A DNA stretch of 41,200 nt from Bryobacteraceae bacterium (GTDB lineage: Bacteria > Acidobacteriota > Terriglobia > Bryobacterales > Bryobacteraceae). This document shows positions 1 to 8,326 of the stretch, one piece after another (position 1 is the stretch's first letter; every line of letters starts with the position of its first letter). The stretch is taken from assembly GCA_025055455.1 (NCBI GenBank), contig JANWXD010000017.1:37866-79065 (forward strand), read 5' to 3'. Made by a program: the position numbers and the translations under genes. The notes under the pieces were generated by a model. It saw only the letters and a program-made list of their open reading frames with translations, was not told the origin of the DNA and searched no databases.

Positions 1-227
1 CTTCCGATCTTGGCCCCGGGGTGAATCTCGATCCCGGTGAGCCAGCGGCCGATCTGGGAAATCAGCCGGGGAATGAGAGGGATCCGCCAGCAGTAAAGCC
101 GGTGCGCGAGCCGGTGCAGCAGGATGGCGTGGAAGCCGGGGTAGCAGAGCAGGATTTCGAGCACGCTCTTCGCCGCCGGATCCTCGCGAAAGATCGTCTC
201 GATCTGCTCCCGGACGGCACGGAACAT
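1..227 (-). CDS. cysE: Serine O-acetyltransferase, N-terminal part (runs off the window)
   Basis: The minus strand reads from an ATG at 227 towards base 1 and gives about 75 residues: FREDPAAKSVLEILLCYPG, HAILLHRLAHRLY, then IGRWLTGIEIHPGAKIG. This is the helical N-terminal region plus the start of the left-handed beta-helix of serine acetyltransferases, which make O-acetylserine from serine and acetyl-CoA in cytoplasmic cysteine synthesis. The IEIHPGAKIG hexapeptide-repeat start is diagnostic. The gene is cut by the window edge, so the catalytic His/Asp of the later coils are not visible. It is divergent from the esterase-like gene at 275, with 47 bp between the starts. It could be the EpsC-type or CysE-type; the short N-terminus favours the shorter (EpsC-like) form. 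Confidence 0.9.
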   Translation of the reverse strand, partial: MFRAVREQIETIFREDPAAKSVLEILLCYPGFHAILLHRLAHRLYCWRIPLIPRLISQIGRWLTGIEIHPGAKIG

Positions 228-274
228 CTGCTCCGATTATCCCCCAAACCGATCGCCGTGACATAATCCCAGCC

Positions 275-2296
275 ATGAGCGGCTGGCTCCTGCTTTTGGT
301 ACTGCTCGCGGCGGCGGAAGATCCGCCCTCCGAAACGGCTTGGCAGCGGATGCTCGACAGCCGAGCGCAAGTGCGCCGCTGGCTCGAGCGGCAGGCGCGG
401 GCGGTCACGGATCGCGCCGCCGCCGAGATCGCTTCCCAGGAAACTTGGGAGCCGCTCCGGGCCCGGCGCCGCCAAGAGCTTCGCGACATGCTCGGGCTGC
501 TGCCTTGGCCCGAACGCTCCCCGCTCAATCCCCAGATCACCGGCCGGCTGGACCGAGGTTCTTACGTCGTCGAGAAGCTGGCCTTCGAGAGTCTCCCTAA
601 GATCTACGTCACGGCGAACCTGTACCTTCCAAAGCCGATGTCCGGGCCGGTGCCCGGGATCGTGTACGTATGTGGGCACAGTTACTCGCCGTACGGCGCC
701 AAGGTCAGGTACCAGCGGCATGGTATCTCGCTTGCGAAGAATGGCTATGTCGCCTTGATTCTCGATCCCATCCAGATCGCCGAGACCTTCGGCCTGCACC
801 ACGGCGTGTACTCCCAGGAAATGTACGACTGGTACTCGCGCGGCTACACGCCCGCCGGGGTGGAAGTGTGGAATGCCATCCGGGCCGTTGATTATCTGGA
901 AACACGTTCGGAGGTGGACAAGAACCGAATCGGCATGACGGGACGCTCCGGGGGCGCCGCGATGAGCTGGTTCACCGCCGCCGTGGACGACCGCATCCGG
1001 GCGGTCGCGCCGATCATGGGGATCGGCACCTACGCGGCCATGGTGCAGGAAGACACGCAGCGCCGCCACTGTGACTGTATGTTCCCGATCAACTTCGCCC
1101 GCCAGGATCTGCTTCATCTGGGGGCCCTGATCGCTCCCCGCCCGCTGCTCACGGCGCACGGGCGCAAAGACGCACTGTTTCCGGTCCCCGGCTACGAGGA
1201 GTTCGAACGGCGAATCGGCGCGCTGTACCGCTCCTACGGCCGGCCGGACGATTTCCGAAACGTCGTGGTGGAGGCGGGCCATGAGGATTCCGATTTCCTC
1301 CGCGAGCAGGCCATCCGCTGGTTCGACCAGCATCTGCTCGGCGTCGCGGACCGGCCACTCGACCTGACCTATACGGAGGAGCCGCCGGAAAACCTGGCCG
1401 TGTTCGGCGGCCGCCCTCCGGCCGATGCGGAAAACTACCGGATCCACGAGCGCTTCACCTTGCGGCCGGCCGCGGGGCCTTTTCCGTCGCTGGCGGCTTG
1501 GCAGGCGCGCCGCAAGGCGCTGTTGGAGCAACTCGAGACGAAAGTGCTGGCCGCCGTGGAACGCTGCCCGCGCAATGTGCGCTGGAGTCGGTCGGCGGCC
1601 GCACCGGACGGGCGGGTCCAGGAACTGGTCATCAGCACAGAGGAGGACATCAGCCTGCGAGCGCTGCTATACAGGCCCGAAGCGGCCGCCGACGCCCTGC
1701 CGTCGCTGCTGTACGTGGCCTCCGACGGGGAAGACCGGGCGGCGATTGAAGCGTTGCTGCTAGGGGTGACGCGGCGGGGGCGCGCCGCCTGGATGGCCGT
1801 CTACCCCCGGGGCATTGGAGAGGTTCCTTGGGAGAAAACGTTCTGGAAATCGGTGCTGCGCAACGCCATGTTTGTGGGCCACACGGTGGACTCCCTGCGC
1901 TTGGCCGACGTGCTGGCCGCGTTCCATGTTTTGCGCCTCCAAGACGGCGTGGATCCCCGGCGCATCACCGTCGCTGGCAAGGGCGCCTCCGGCATCCTCG
2001 GCCTCTATGCGGCCCTACTGGAGCCGGCGGTGGGGCAGGTGATTCTCATCGAACCCCCGTCCAGCCATCGGGAGGCCCCGCTGTTTCTCGGGGTGCTCCG
2101 CTACACGGATCTTCCGGAAGCGGCCGGTCTGCTGGCTCCCCGGCGCTTGAACTTCTACGGGCATATGCATCCGGCCTACGAAACGACGCGGAGCATCTAC
2201 GGCCTTTTCGGCGCAGCGGGGCACGTCTTCGTCACCATGAGCCTCGAAGCCGTTCTCGAGGGGCGCTACGACCACCATTTCGCCTCCGGCCTGTAA
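275..2296 (+). CDS. Secreted alpha/beta-hydrolase (acetyl-xylan-esterase/dienelactone-hydrolase-like) with a degenerate second hydrolase domain
   Basis: A 673-residue protein opening with a short hydrophobic signal-like stretch (SGWLLLLVLLAAA). Residues ~100-355 form an alpha/beta-hydrolase domain with a visible triad: Ser225 in GRSGG, Asp299 in GRKDALFP and His336 in AGHEDSDF. The family cleaves esters, often on plant polysaccharides; the substrate here is unknown. Residues ~440-673 look like a second alpha/beta-hydrolase domain (LLYRPEAAADALPSLLYVAS, then VAGKGASG near 567-573). At the nucleophile position it has Gly570, the acid position reads YGHMHPAY and no matching His is evident, so it is probably non-catalytic. 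The start is the first ATG after the divergent cysE; no strong SD is visible. No operon partner is obvious, as the next gene follows after 58 bp with its own SD. Confidence 0.85.
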   Translation: MSGWLLLLVLLAAAEDPPSETAWQRMLDSRAQVRRWLERQARAVTDRAAAEIASQETWEPLRARRRQELRDMLGLLPWPERSPLNPQITGRLDRGSYVVEKLAFESLPKIYVTANLYLPKPMSGPVPGIVYVCGHSYSPYGAKVRYQRHGISLAKNGYVALILDPIQIAETFGLHHGVYSQEMYDWYSRGYTPAGVEVWNAIRAVDYLETRSEVDKNRIGMTGRSGGAAMSWFTAAVDDRIRAVAPIMGIGTYAAMVQEDTQRRHCDCMFPINFARQDLLHLGALIAPRPLLTAHGRKDALFPVPGYEEFERRIGALYRSYGRPDDFRNVVVEAGHEDSDFLREQAIRWFDQHLLGVADRPLDLTYTEEPPENLAVFGGRPPADAENYRIHERFTLRPAAGPFPSLAAWQARRKALLEQLETKVLAAVERCPRNVRWSRSAAAPDGRVQELVISTEEDISLRALLYRPEAAADALPSLLYVASDGEDRAAIEALLLGVTRRGRAAWMAVYPRGIGEVPWEKTFWKSVLRNAMFVGHTVDSLRLADVLAAFHVLRLQDGVDPRRITVAGKGASGILGLYAALLEPAVGQVILIEPPSSHREAPLFLGVLRYTDLPEAAGLLAPRRLNFYGHMHPAYETTRSIYGLFGAAGHVFVTMSLEAVLEGRYDHHFASGL

Positions 2297-2354
2297 AGGG
2301 TGGATCCTCTCAGCCGCGTCCGTGGTACATTATGGACAAACGGAGGTAGAGACC

Positions 2355-3011
2355 ATGAAATCTGCAACCGTCCTGTTCACCCTCCTCGTGTTGGCCGGCG
2401 CGGCCCTCTTCGCCGCCCCGCCCGCCGCCGTGGTCACGGGCGACTACGTAGAGGTTCGCTCGGGGCACGTCTATACGTGTGGCTGCCTGTATTCCGGTGA
2501 GATGGCCACCGGCGGCCGTGAAGCCCTTCTTACGTGGGCCGTTCGAGAAGGGAACTATCGCGGCGTCGCCCTCGGCGGCGCCAAAGCCGTTGCCATGATC
2601 CTCGGGGGCGCGCACTTGGGCTTGCCGGAAACCGAGCGCAAGAGCGTGCTCTTCGTGGACGCGGCCGGACCGCAGCAGCAGGAGGCGCTCGTGGATCTTC
2701 TGCGCGATCGTTACGGACGCGTCCTGGGGCGCATCGTGGACGTGCATCGCCTGCCCATCTCGATGGTGCGGGAACAGGAGCGTCTCACGGTGAGCGTGGG
2801 CAGTGTGGCACGCTTCGTGGTGCGGCCCGCCCGCCTACCGGAGGATGCGCACCTGGGCTCTTCGTTGTGGTACGAGCCGTTCATCCCCACCGTCGACCGC
2901 ACGCTGGCGACGGCCGAGTACAGCCGGTTCTGGGGCGATGATTTCCAGCACCGCTGGTGGAACCAGGAGCCGGGCATTTACGGCTATATTGCACGGTTCC
3001 GTGTCCCCTAA
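2355..3011 (+). CDS. Exported DUF1326-family protein
   Basis: 218 residues. A SD (GGAGGT, 2342-2347) sits 7 bp before the ATG at 2355. The reading frame is open back to 2322, but that part lacks a SD. The N-terminus KSATVLFTLLVLAGAALFAA is a Sec signal peptide. The mature part starts VVTGDYVEVRSGHVYTCGCL, then GREALLTWAVREGNYRGVALGG, which is the characteristic opening of DUF1326 proteins (GDYVEVRxxxVYxGxC, then AWxVxxGxxxGxxLxG). The biochemical role of the family is unknown to me. Two Cys (TCGC) lie close together and could form a disulfide after export. It may be co-transcribed with the upstream esterase gene (58 bp gap), although the intervening TACATT/TATGGA sequence could also be a promoter. 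Confidence 0.8.
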   Translation: MKSATVLFTLLVLAGAALFAAPPAAVVTGDYVEVRSGHVYTCGCLYSGEMATGGREALLTWAVREGNYRGVALGGAKAVAMILGGAHLGLPETERKSVLFVDAAGPQQQEALVDLLRDRYGRVLGRIVDVHRLPISMVREQERLTVSVGSVARFVVRPARLPEDAHLGSSLWYEPFIPTVDRTLATAEYSRFWGDDFQHRWWNQEPGIYGYIARFRVP

Positions 3012-3072
3012 ATCGAGCATCGGGATCGAGCCCCGCTGAAGCGCCGGGTGCGTTCCGCCGATCATACGGGCG

Positions 3073-3618
3073 GTGACGCACCCGCCGGCCGAACATCAGG
3101 TTTTGCTCGCGGCCACTGTCCTGGTGGCCGGCGTGTATGACCTTCGGTATCGTCGCATTCCCAACTGGCTTACCTTGTCGGCCTTGCTGTTCGGCGTGGC
3201 ATTGAACGCCTCCCGGTTCGGCTGGTCGGGCCTTCAGAGCGCGGCGGCCGGGCTCGGCTTGGCGGTGGTCATCTACTTCCCGATGTACCTGGTGCGCGGC
3301 ATGGGGGCGGGCGATGTGAAGCTGATGGCTGCGCTGGGCTCCATTGTCGGTCCCGCCCACTGGTTCACTATCTTCCTGATCAGCAGCATCCTAGGAGCCT
3401 TGTGTGCTGTAGCACTCCTGGCCTGGAAGGGGCGTTTGCGCAGGACGTTGCAAAACGTCGGGTTCATGCTCAAAGAACTTTTCTATCTGCGGCCCCCCTA
3501 TTTGCGCCGAGAGGAACTCGACGTCCGCCACCCCATGGCTGTGAAGTTGCCTCACGGCCTGATGGTGGCGGTAGGCACGGCGGCATTTCTAGCAGCGATC
3601 CGAGTTCCTGGCTCCTAG
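3073..3618 (+). CDS. A24-family prepilin peptidase (CpaA/TadV-like)
   Basis: A 181-residue polytopic membrane protein with the two aspartates of A24 aspartic peptidases: Asp23 in VYDLRYRRIPNW and Asp81 in GMGAGDVKLMAALG (the GxGD motif). These enzymes cleave the leader of type IV or Flp prepilins at the inner face of the membrane. The protein lacks the N-terminal methyltransferase and zinc region of PilD, so it is the short CpaA/TadV/FppA kind. A GTG at 3073 is the start, with only a weak SD. A cytoplasmic loop around residues 118-150 (RLRRTLQNVGFMLKELFYLR) is longer than usual. No pilus genes are nearby, so it is an isolated gene. It is convergent with the GT2 gene that ends at 3628. Confidence 0.88.
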   Translation: MTHPPAEHQVLLAATVLVAGVYDLRYRRIPNWLTLSALLFGVALNASRFGWSGLQSAAAGLGLAVVIYFPMYLVRGMGAGDVKLMAALGSIVGPAHWFTIFLISSILGALCAVALLAWKGRLRRTLQNVGFMLKELFYLRPPYLRREELDVRHPMAVKLPHGLMVAVGTAAFLAAIRVPGS

Positions 3619-3627
3619 AGTCTCCGG

Positions 3628-4329
3628 CTAGGCGCGCATACGCAACCGGATGACCCCCCACAAAGCTTCCCAGATGACGTGCAGGTCCATCTTCGAGGCG
3701 CCTAAGTTCCGCTCGAAGAAAATGATCGGCACCTCCGCGATGCGGAAGCCCTTGCGCCACACCCGGTAAGTCGTCTCGATCTGAAACAAGTACCCGTTGG
3801 CGAAGACATCCTCCAGGCCCACCGCTTCCAGAGCCGATCGGCGCCAACATTTGAACCCACCCGTCAGGTCCGTGAACGGCATGCCCGTAACCAGGCGGAC
3901 ATAGGCTGTCGCGGACTTGCTGAGGAGCAGTCGCTTGAAGTCCCAGTTGACCACCGCGATGCCGTGCAAGTAACGGGAGCCGAGCACCAAATCCGCCTCC
4001 CGAATTCGGTCGAAAAACTGCGGCAAAAAACTCGGGTCGTGGGAGAGGTCCGCATCCATCTGCACGATGATGTCGTATCCCTCCGCCAGCACCTGTTGGA
4101 ATCCGGCGACGTAGGCGCGCCCGAGGCCTTGCTTCGAAGCGCGGTGCAGCACGCGGAGCCGGCCGCCGGAGTCGCGGCCGAGCTCCTCGGCGAGCTGGCC
4201 AGTGCCGTCCGGCGAGTTGTCATCCACGATCAGCAGGTCCAGCTCCGGGGCGTGCTCCCGAATCTTCGCCACGAGTAGAGGCAGGTTGTCGCGCTCGTTA
4301 TAGGTCGGAACGACGGCCACGGCTCGCAC
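3628..4329 (-). CDS. GT2 glycosyltransferase, dolichyl/polyprenyl-phosphate mannose synthase-like
   Basis: 233 residues starting at a GTG (4329). The N-terminal VVPTYNERDNLPLLVAKI, LLIVDDNSPDGTG and IVQMDADLSHDP (DxD-type metal/nucleotide site) are typical of DPM1-like family 2 transferases, which move a sugar from GDP- or UDP-sugar to polyprenyl phosphate on the cytoplasmic face. FTDLTGGFKCWRR and FQIETTYRVWRKG are further family blocks. It lacks the C-terminal membrane segments of the larger DPM/GtrB forms, so it is the soluble or peripheral kind. The GT-C enzyme transcribed divergently at 4464 uses this sort of lipid-linked donor in known systems, so a donor-maker/donor-user pair is a reasonable inference. 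Confidence 0.88.
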   Translation of the reverse strand: MRAVAVVPTYNERDNLPLLVAKIREHAPELDLLIVDDNSPDGTGQLAEELGRDSGGRLRVLHRASKQGLGRAYVAGFQQVLAEGYDIIVQMDADLSHDPSFLPQFFDRIREADLVLGSRYLHGIAVVNWDFKRLLLSKSATAYVRLVTGMPFTDLTGGFKCWRRSALEAVGLEDVFANGYLFQIETTYRVWRKGFRIAEVPIIFFERNLGASKMDLHVIWEALWGVIRLRMRA

Positions 4330-4463
4330 AAGCTGATCATAGCGAAGCGCAGGATCGCCTCCGGCGGGCGAGGTGATCCGGGACCTTCCGGCGGCCGATA
4401 TTCGTCTGAGGGGAAGACCACCCTTGTGGGCTTGCGGGTGAGCCCGGTTGGACGCGGGGAGTC

Positions 4464-6089
4464 ATGACGAGTGAAAGGCTGGCGGCAGTCGGGCGCTCCC
4501 TCCGGAGCCGCGCGTGGCTCGGTGTGATCGTCGCAGCCCTGGCTCCCTCGGCTTGGTTCGCCTGGCAGAACCGCCACATGCCGACCCTGGGCAATTTCAG
4601 TGGCGACGACGGGCTGTACTGGGTCACCGCCAAGTCGCTCGCCGAGGGTTCCGGATACCGGCTCCCAAGTTTTCCCGGCGAGCCGTATCAGACCAAGTAC
4701 CCGCCGCTCTACCCTTTCTTGCTGTCATGGGTCTGGAAGGCCAATCCGCGCTTCCCGGATAACCTGTCCCTCGCCGCTGCGCTCGCGTGGCTGATGGTTC
4801 CCATCGTTGTCGGCGCAGCGGGGTGGTTTTACCGCTCGCTCGGATGGAGCTGGCGTGTGTGCGCGCTGCTGTGTGCGGTGCTGGCCCTGCATCCGCTCGT
4901 CGCCGCTCTGGGCACGATGCTGCTCACCGAGTTGCCATTTACGGCGCTGTGTCTGGCCTCGCTGTGCCTGGCGGCCCGCACTTCGAGCGCGCTTTGGCCT
5001 GCCGCCCTGGCGGGAGGATTAGCCGGCCTCGCATTTCTGACTCGCACGGCGGGCATCGTGCTCTTGGTTTCGGTTCCCGCCGGCTATTGTCTCGGCAGGC
5101 GTTTCCGGGCGGCAGGGGCCTTCAGTGTTGCGATGGCGCCTTTCGTGGCCGGCTGGGTGCTTTGGGCGTTTTCCCACAAGCCGCCGTCCGCCGATTTGCT
5201 CACCCTGTATTACACGGATTATCTGGGGTACCACTCAGCGATGATCGCTTGGCGGGAGTTGCCGTCGGTGGTGTGGCGGAACTTCGGGGAATTACTCTCC
5301 GCGATCGGCGCTCTCCTCTGGGTGAACCCCGAGGGAGACTTTTGGCTCCAGTGGGGCGGCCGGCTGCCGGCGCTGGCGGCGATGGCCGGCTGCTGGCGGC
5401 TCGCGCGAGCCGGCCCAGGACTTCAGCATGGATTTTTCGCCGCCGGCTTGTCACTGCTCCTGGTGGTCTGGCACTATCCGCCCAGCGAGCGGTTCGTTGC
5501 CCCTTTGCTGCCGCTTGTCCTGGCGGGCGCTTTCGTCGAGGTGCGCCACGTCAGCGGCCTGGCCGTCGCCGCACTGCGAGGCTCGGCCGCATCACAACGA
5601 ATTGTGGGAGCGCTCGTGTTGGGTGGCCTCGTCGGCGCCGCCGTCCTAGCGCTCTACTTGGCCGCCGCCGCACACTGGCGCTACTTTCCGGCTTGGTTCG
5701 AAGCCGCGCGCGTGCACCACCAGCAAAACCTTGAGGCGTATCGCTGGATCCGAGGGCACCTGCCGGAGCGAGCGCGGCTCTTTGCATTCAACGACACTGC
5801 CGTGTTTCTCTACACGGGCCGACGAGCCTCGCGGATCATTGTGCCCACGACGTTCTACTACCGGACACAGCCTCAGGGGGCTCGCGAGTTCCTTGCTCGC
5901 TTCGAGCGCCTGGCGCAGCCGCTCGGGATCCACTACATCCTGCTAACCCCCGCCGACGAGTATTGGGGACCTCTGCCCGCGCGGGGCCGAACCGCCCTGC
6001 GTGAGGTGCTCCGCAAGCGCCGGATTCCTCGCCTCTATCGTTCGCCGGCGGGCCTCGAAGTCTACCGGTTGCAACCACTCGAGCTGTGA
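4464..6089 (+). CDS. GT-C fold membrane glycosyltransferase (GT39/ArnT-like), putative
   Basis: 541 residues with about ten or more hydrophobic segments. After the first membrane helix (LGVIVAALAPSAWFAW) comes an extracytoplasmic loop with an acidic pair, Asp48-Asp49 in FSGDDGLYWVTAKSL, followed by TKYPPLYPFLLS. This is the layout of GT-C glycosyltransferases that use polyprenyl-phosphate sugars. The C-terminal ~130 residues after the last helix are soluble (YRWIRGHLPERARLFAFND onward) and probably extracytoplasmic. The ATG at 4464 follows a GGGGAG SD. It is divergent from the DPM1-like gene at 3628-4329, which could supply its donor. The acceptor cannot be told from sequence. Confidence 0.75.
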   Translation: MTSERLAAVGRSLRSRAWLGVIVAALAPSAWFAWQNRHMPTLGNFSGDDGLYWVTAKSLAEGSGYRLPSFPGEPYQTKYPPLYPFLLSWVWKANPRFPDNLSLAAALAWLMVPIVVGAAGWFYRSLGWSWRVCALLCAVLALHPLVAALGTMLLTELPFTALCLASLCLAARTSSALWPAALAGGLAGLAFLTRTAGIVLLVSVPAGYCLGRRFRAAGAFSVAMAPFVAGWVLWAFSHKPPSADLLTLYYTDYLGYHSAMIAWRELPSVVWRNFGELLSAIGALLWVNPEGDFWLQWGGRLPALAAMAGCWRLARAGPGLQHGFFAAGLSLLLVVWHYPPSERFVAPLLPLVLAGAFVEVRHVSGLAVAALRGSAASQRIVGALVLGGLVGAAVLALYLAAAAHWRYFPAWFEAARVHHQQNLEAYRWIRGHLPERARLFAFNDTAVFLYTGRRASRIIVPTTFYYRTQPQGAREFLARFERLAQPLGIHYILLTPADEYWGPLPARGRTALREVLRKRRIPRLYRSPAGLEVYRLQPLEL

Positions 6090-6119
6090 CGGCCCGTCCG
6101 GCCGGGCTGAGCCCGCGGT

Positions 6120-6611
6120 TTACTTCTCCTCGGCGATCTCCGACACGGCCCCGTCTACGTCCTCCACGCGAACCCAGAGCCGCTTGCGCGACGCCAGTTG
6201 CGCTTCGGGCACTTCGAAGCGCGCCGCAATCATGCGGTCCATGGACTGCCTCGGAGAGACCCGCGTGCGGATCAGCAAGGATTCGTTGTACTTCTGCCCC
6301 AGCAGGGGCAGCGCCTCGAACAGCCGTTTAGCGTCCGCCTCGCTCGCCACGCTTCCCTCGTGCACTCGCCCACTGACATCCTCCAAGTACACGTCCACGC
6401 GGCGCACGATGAAGGGGTAGTCGGAGGGATTGACGAAGCGAAAATCCAGCACGGCGATGGAGCTGTTTTCGTCGGCGGCCGCGGTGCGCACCTTCAGGAT
6501 CGACCCTTTCAGTTCCACGTGGGCGCCCCATTGCAGGTAGACAACCGCCGCGACGAATACGCCCACAATCAACACCCCAGCGCCGACAAACATCCAGAAG
6601 CGGGGGCCCAC
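6120..6611 (-). CDS. Membrane-anchored hypothetical protein
   Basis: 163 residues: one N-terminal membrane anchor (FWMFVGAGVLIVGVFVAAVVYL) followed by a predicted beta-rich extracytoplasmic domain (IAVLDFRFVNPSDYPFIVRR, then VDVYLEDVSGRVHEGS). The pattern of a single anchor and a small beta-domain containing NPSDYPF recalls LEA14-like/WHy-type domains, but I cannot assign it firmly. The start is a GTG at 6611 directly after the TAA of the exporter gene (TAAGTG), with a GGGAG SD inside the exporter's last codons. This implies translational coupling and a shared transcript. No catalytic motif is visible. Confidence 0.7.
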   Translation of the reverse strand: MGPRFWMFVGAGVLIVGVFVAAVVYLQWGAHVELKGSILKVRTAAADENSSIAVLDFRFVNPSDYPFIVRRVDVYLEDVSGRVHEGSVASEADAKRLFEALPLLGQKYNESLLIRTRVSPRQSMDRMIAARFEVPEAQLASRKRLWVRVEDVDGAVSEIAEEK

Positions 6612-7778
6612 TTAGTCTCCCATCAACCGGCCGTACGGCTGTAAGCTGGTGACGTTGTCGCACACCGCCTTGATGCCCGCCACGATCGGGATCGCCAGCA
6701 CCAGCCCGATGGCCCCCCACAGCACGCCGAACGCCATCAGCGCGATGGTGACCACCAAGGGGTTCAAATGGACGCGCGAGCCCACGATCTTGGGGTACAG
6801 CAAGTTGAGGGCGAGCAGGTGCAGCACCGCCACCGTGCTGCCGAGCATCAGATAGGCGGTCATGGTTTGATGGACAGTCAGGGCGGCGAAAAAGGGCGGG
6901 ACCATGGCAAGCGGCAGGCCGATGTAGGGAACCAGGCTGAGCAGGCCGCTGAGCGGACCGGTCAGGAGCGGATACGGGAGCTTGAACAGCCAAAACAGCA
7001 GCGAGCTCACGACCGCCAAAATCACCCACAGCACGAAATTTCCCACCACGAAGGCCCGCACCATGGCGGCGATCCCCTCCATGCTCTTGCCCGCCACCAG
7101 CCGGTCCTGTCCTTCGAACAATTGGAGGAAGCTGCGGTGGATGTGATCGCGCCAACTCAGCATGAAATAGACGAGGAACGGGACAAAGGAGGCCATCAGC
7201 AGGACCTGGTAGACCGATCCCAGGTGCGCGTAAACATAGGCGCGCAGCGGCGACCGCTCGGGGAGAATCCGCACTTCCTGCACGGGCGGCGTGACGGGGG
7301 CCGGCGGCTCCGCCGAGCGCCGTCGCCGGGCCGTGGCTGGCTGGGGCGGCGGAGGCGCCGGCTGGACGGCCGCGTCGTCTCCTCGCAGGCGCCGCGGCAC
7401 GATCAGCCGGTAGACGGAGCGCTCCATCTCTTCCAGACGTGTGGCCGCGGCTTCCACCAGCTCCTCGATGCGCTGGCTGTACGCCGGCAGGTCCCGGTAC
7501 AAGCCGAGGACTTGGGTGTAGAAGCCGAGGCCGGCCAGGTACAGCACGAGCAGCGCCAGCACGCACACCACGAAACTCGCCACCGGGCGGGGCAGGCGAA
7601 CTTTCATCAGCAGGTTCACGCCCGGCTCGAGGATGAAGGCGATGATTAGCGCAATCGCCAGTGTGACGAACAGCGCCTGGCCGAAATACAGCAGCGCCAC
7701 TAAGGCGGCCAGCGCGAGGATCGTCGTGCCGGTGTTACGAATTTTCTGGGTCTGAGCTGGAGGAGTAAGAACCGCCAC
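6612..7778 (-). CDS. AI-2E family (PerM/UPF0118) membrane transporter
   Basis: 388 residues from a GTG at 7778; the frame is open to a TTG at 7835. The protein has two N-terminal membrane segments (ILALAALVALLYFGQALFV, IALIIAFILEPGVNLLM), a long soluble loop, then C-terminal segments containing PYIGLPLAMVPPFFAALTV, HLNPLVVTIALMAFGVLWG and IGLVLAIPIVAGIK, the hallmark of the AI-2E transporter family. The family includes TqsA and sodium/proton antiporters, so the substrate is open. The loop carries a Pro/Ala/Arg-rich low-complexity insert (residues ~115-145) not typical of the family. A TGTTACACT extended -10-like element on the minus strand (7811-7819) would place transcription downstream of the TTG, which supports the GTG start. 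It is followed without gap by the anchored protein gene. Confidence 0.85.
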   Translation of the reverse strand: MAVLTPPAQTQKIRNTGTTILALAALVALLYFGQALFVTLAIALIIAFILEPGVNLLMKVRLPRPVASFVVCVLALLVLYLAGLGFYTQVLGLYRDLPAYSQRIEELVEAAATRLEEMERSVYRLIVPRRLRGDDAAVQPAPPPPQPATARRRRSAEPPAPVTPPVQEVRILPERSPLRAYVYAHLGSVYQVLLMASFVPFLVYFMLSWRDHIHRSFLQLFEGQDRLVAGKSMEGIAAMVRAFVVGNFVLWVILAVVSSLLFWLFKLPYPLLTGPLSGLLSLVPYIGLPLAMVPPFFAALTVHQTMTAYLMLGSTVAVLHLLALNLLYPKIVGSRVHLNPLVVTIALMAFGVLWGAIGLVLAIPIVAGIKAVCDNVTSLQPYGRLMGD

Positions 7779-7843
7779 CGACCACAACCCCGCGCGGGAT
7801 GCTCGTCCGTTAGTGTAACACGGCGACGGAAACAACTGCGGGG

Positions 7844-7849
7844 TATAAT
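7844..7849 (+). promoter_or_regulatory. Candidate -10 box (TATAAT) for ruvX
   Basis: A perfect TATAAT lies 12 bp before the GTG start of ruvX. Transcription would begin near 7856, leaving a leader of only about 6 nt. No good -35 is visible at the usual distance. The near-leaderless arrangement agrees with the lack of a strong SD before the GTG. Confidence 0.4.
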
Positions 7850-7861
7850 CATGCAGGGATC

Positions 7862-8326
7862 GTGAACGTCCATCCTGCTCCTGTCGCAGGCCGCATTCTG
7901 GCGCTCGACCTCGGCCAACGGCGCATCGGCGTGGCCGTCAGCGACGAGTTGCGCCTCACGGCCCAGGGCTTGGACACTCTGGAGTGCCGGACCGAGCGGG
8001 AGGATCTGGATCGCCTGGCGCATTTGATCGAGGAAAAGGATGTCGTGCTGGTGGTAGTCGGCAATCCCATCCGCATGGACGGGGCCGAGGGCCGCCGCTC
8101 GGAGTGGGCGCGGCGCTTCGCCGAGAAGCTGCAACGGCGAACCGGCCGCCCCGTCATCCTTTGGGACGAGCGCTTGACGACGAAGTCGGCCGAACGGGTG
8201 CTGCGGTCGAGCGGCATCAGCCGCGCCAAGCGCAGCCGGGCCGCGGACCGGCTCTCGGCAGTGCTCCTGCTGAGCAGCTATCTGGAAGCGCTGGCGGCTT
8301 CGCCGCAGACCGCGGGTTCGGCATGA
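7862..8326 (+). CDS. ruvX: Putative pre-16S rRNA nuclease / Holliday junction resolvase-like YqgF
   Basis: 154 residues with the RNase-H-like YqgF fold: ILALDLGQRRIGVAVSDE (first acidic residue), VVVGNPIRMDG (with the conserved GxP), and LWDERLTTKSAE (the DERLTT block), then an Asp in RAADRLSAVLLL. YqgF family members process the 5' end of 16S rRNA, and some show resolvase activity. The GTG start at 7862 adds about 10 residues before the usual family start. The TGA overlaps the ATG of mltG (ATGA), so the two are translationally coupled. The ruvX-mltG pairing is common in many bacteria. Confidence 0.93.
   Translation: MNVHPAPVAGRILALDLGQRRIGVAVSDELRLTAQGLDTLECRTEREDLDRLAHLIEEKDVVLVVVGNPIRMDGAEGRRSEWARRFAEKLQRRTGRPVILWDERLTTKSAERVLRSSGISRAKRSRAADRLSAVLLLSSYLEALAASPQTAGSA

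Noticed and set aside
62-1531. 489-codon minus-strand frame crossing cysE and the esterase
   Set aside because: It runs out of frame through cysE and shows no family motif; the cysE frame is recognisable.
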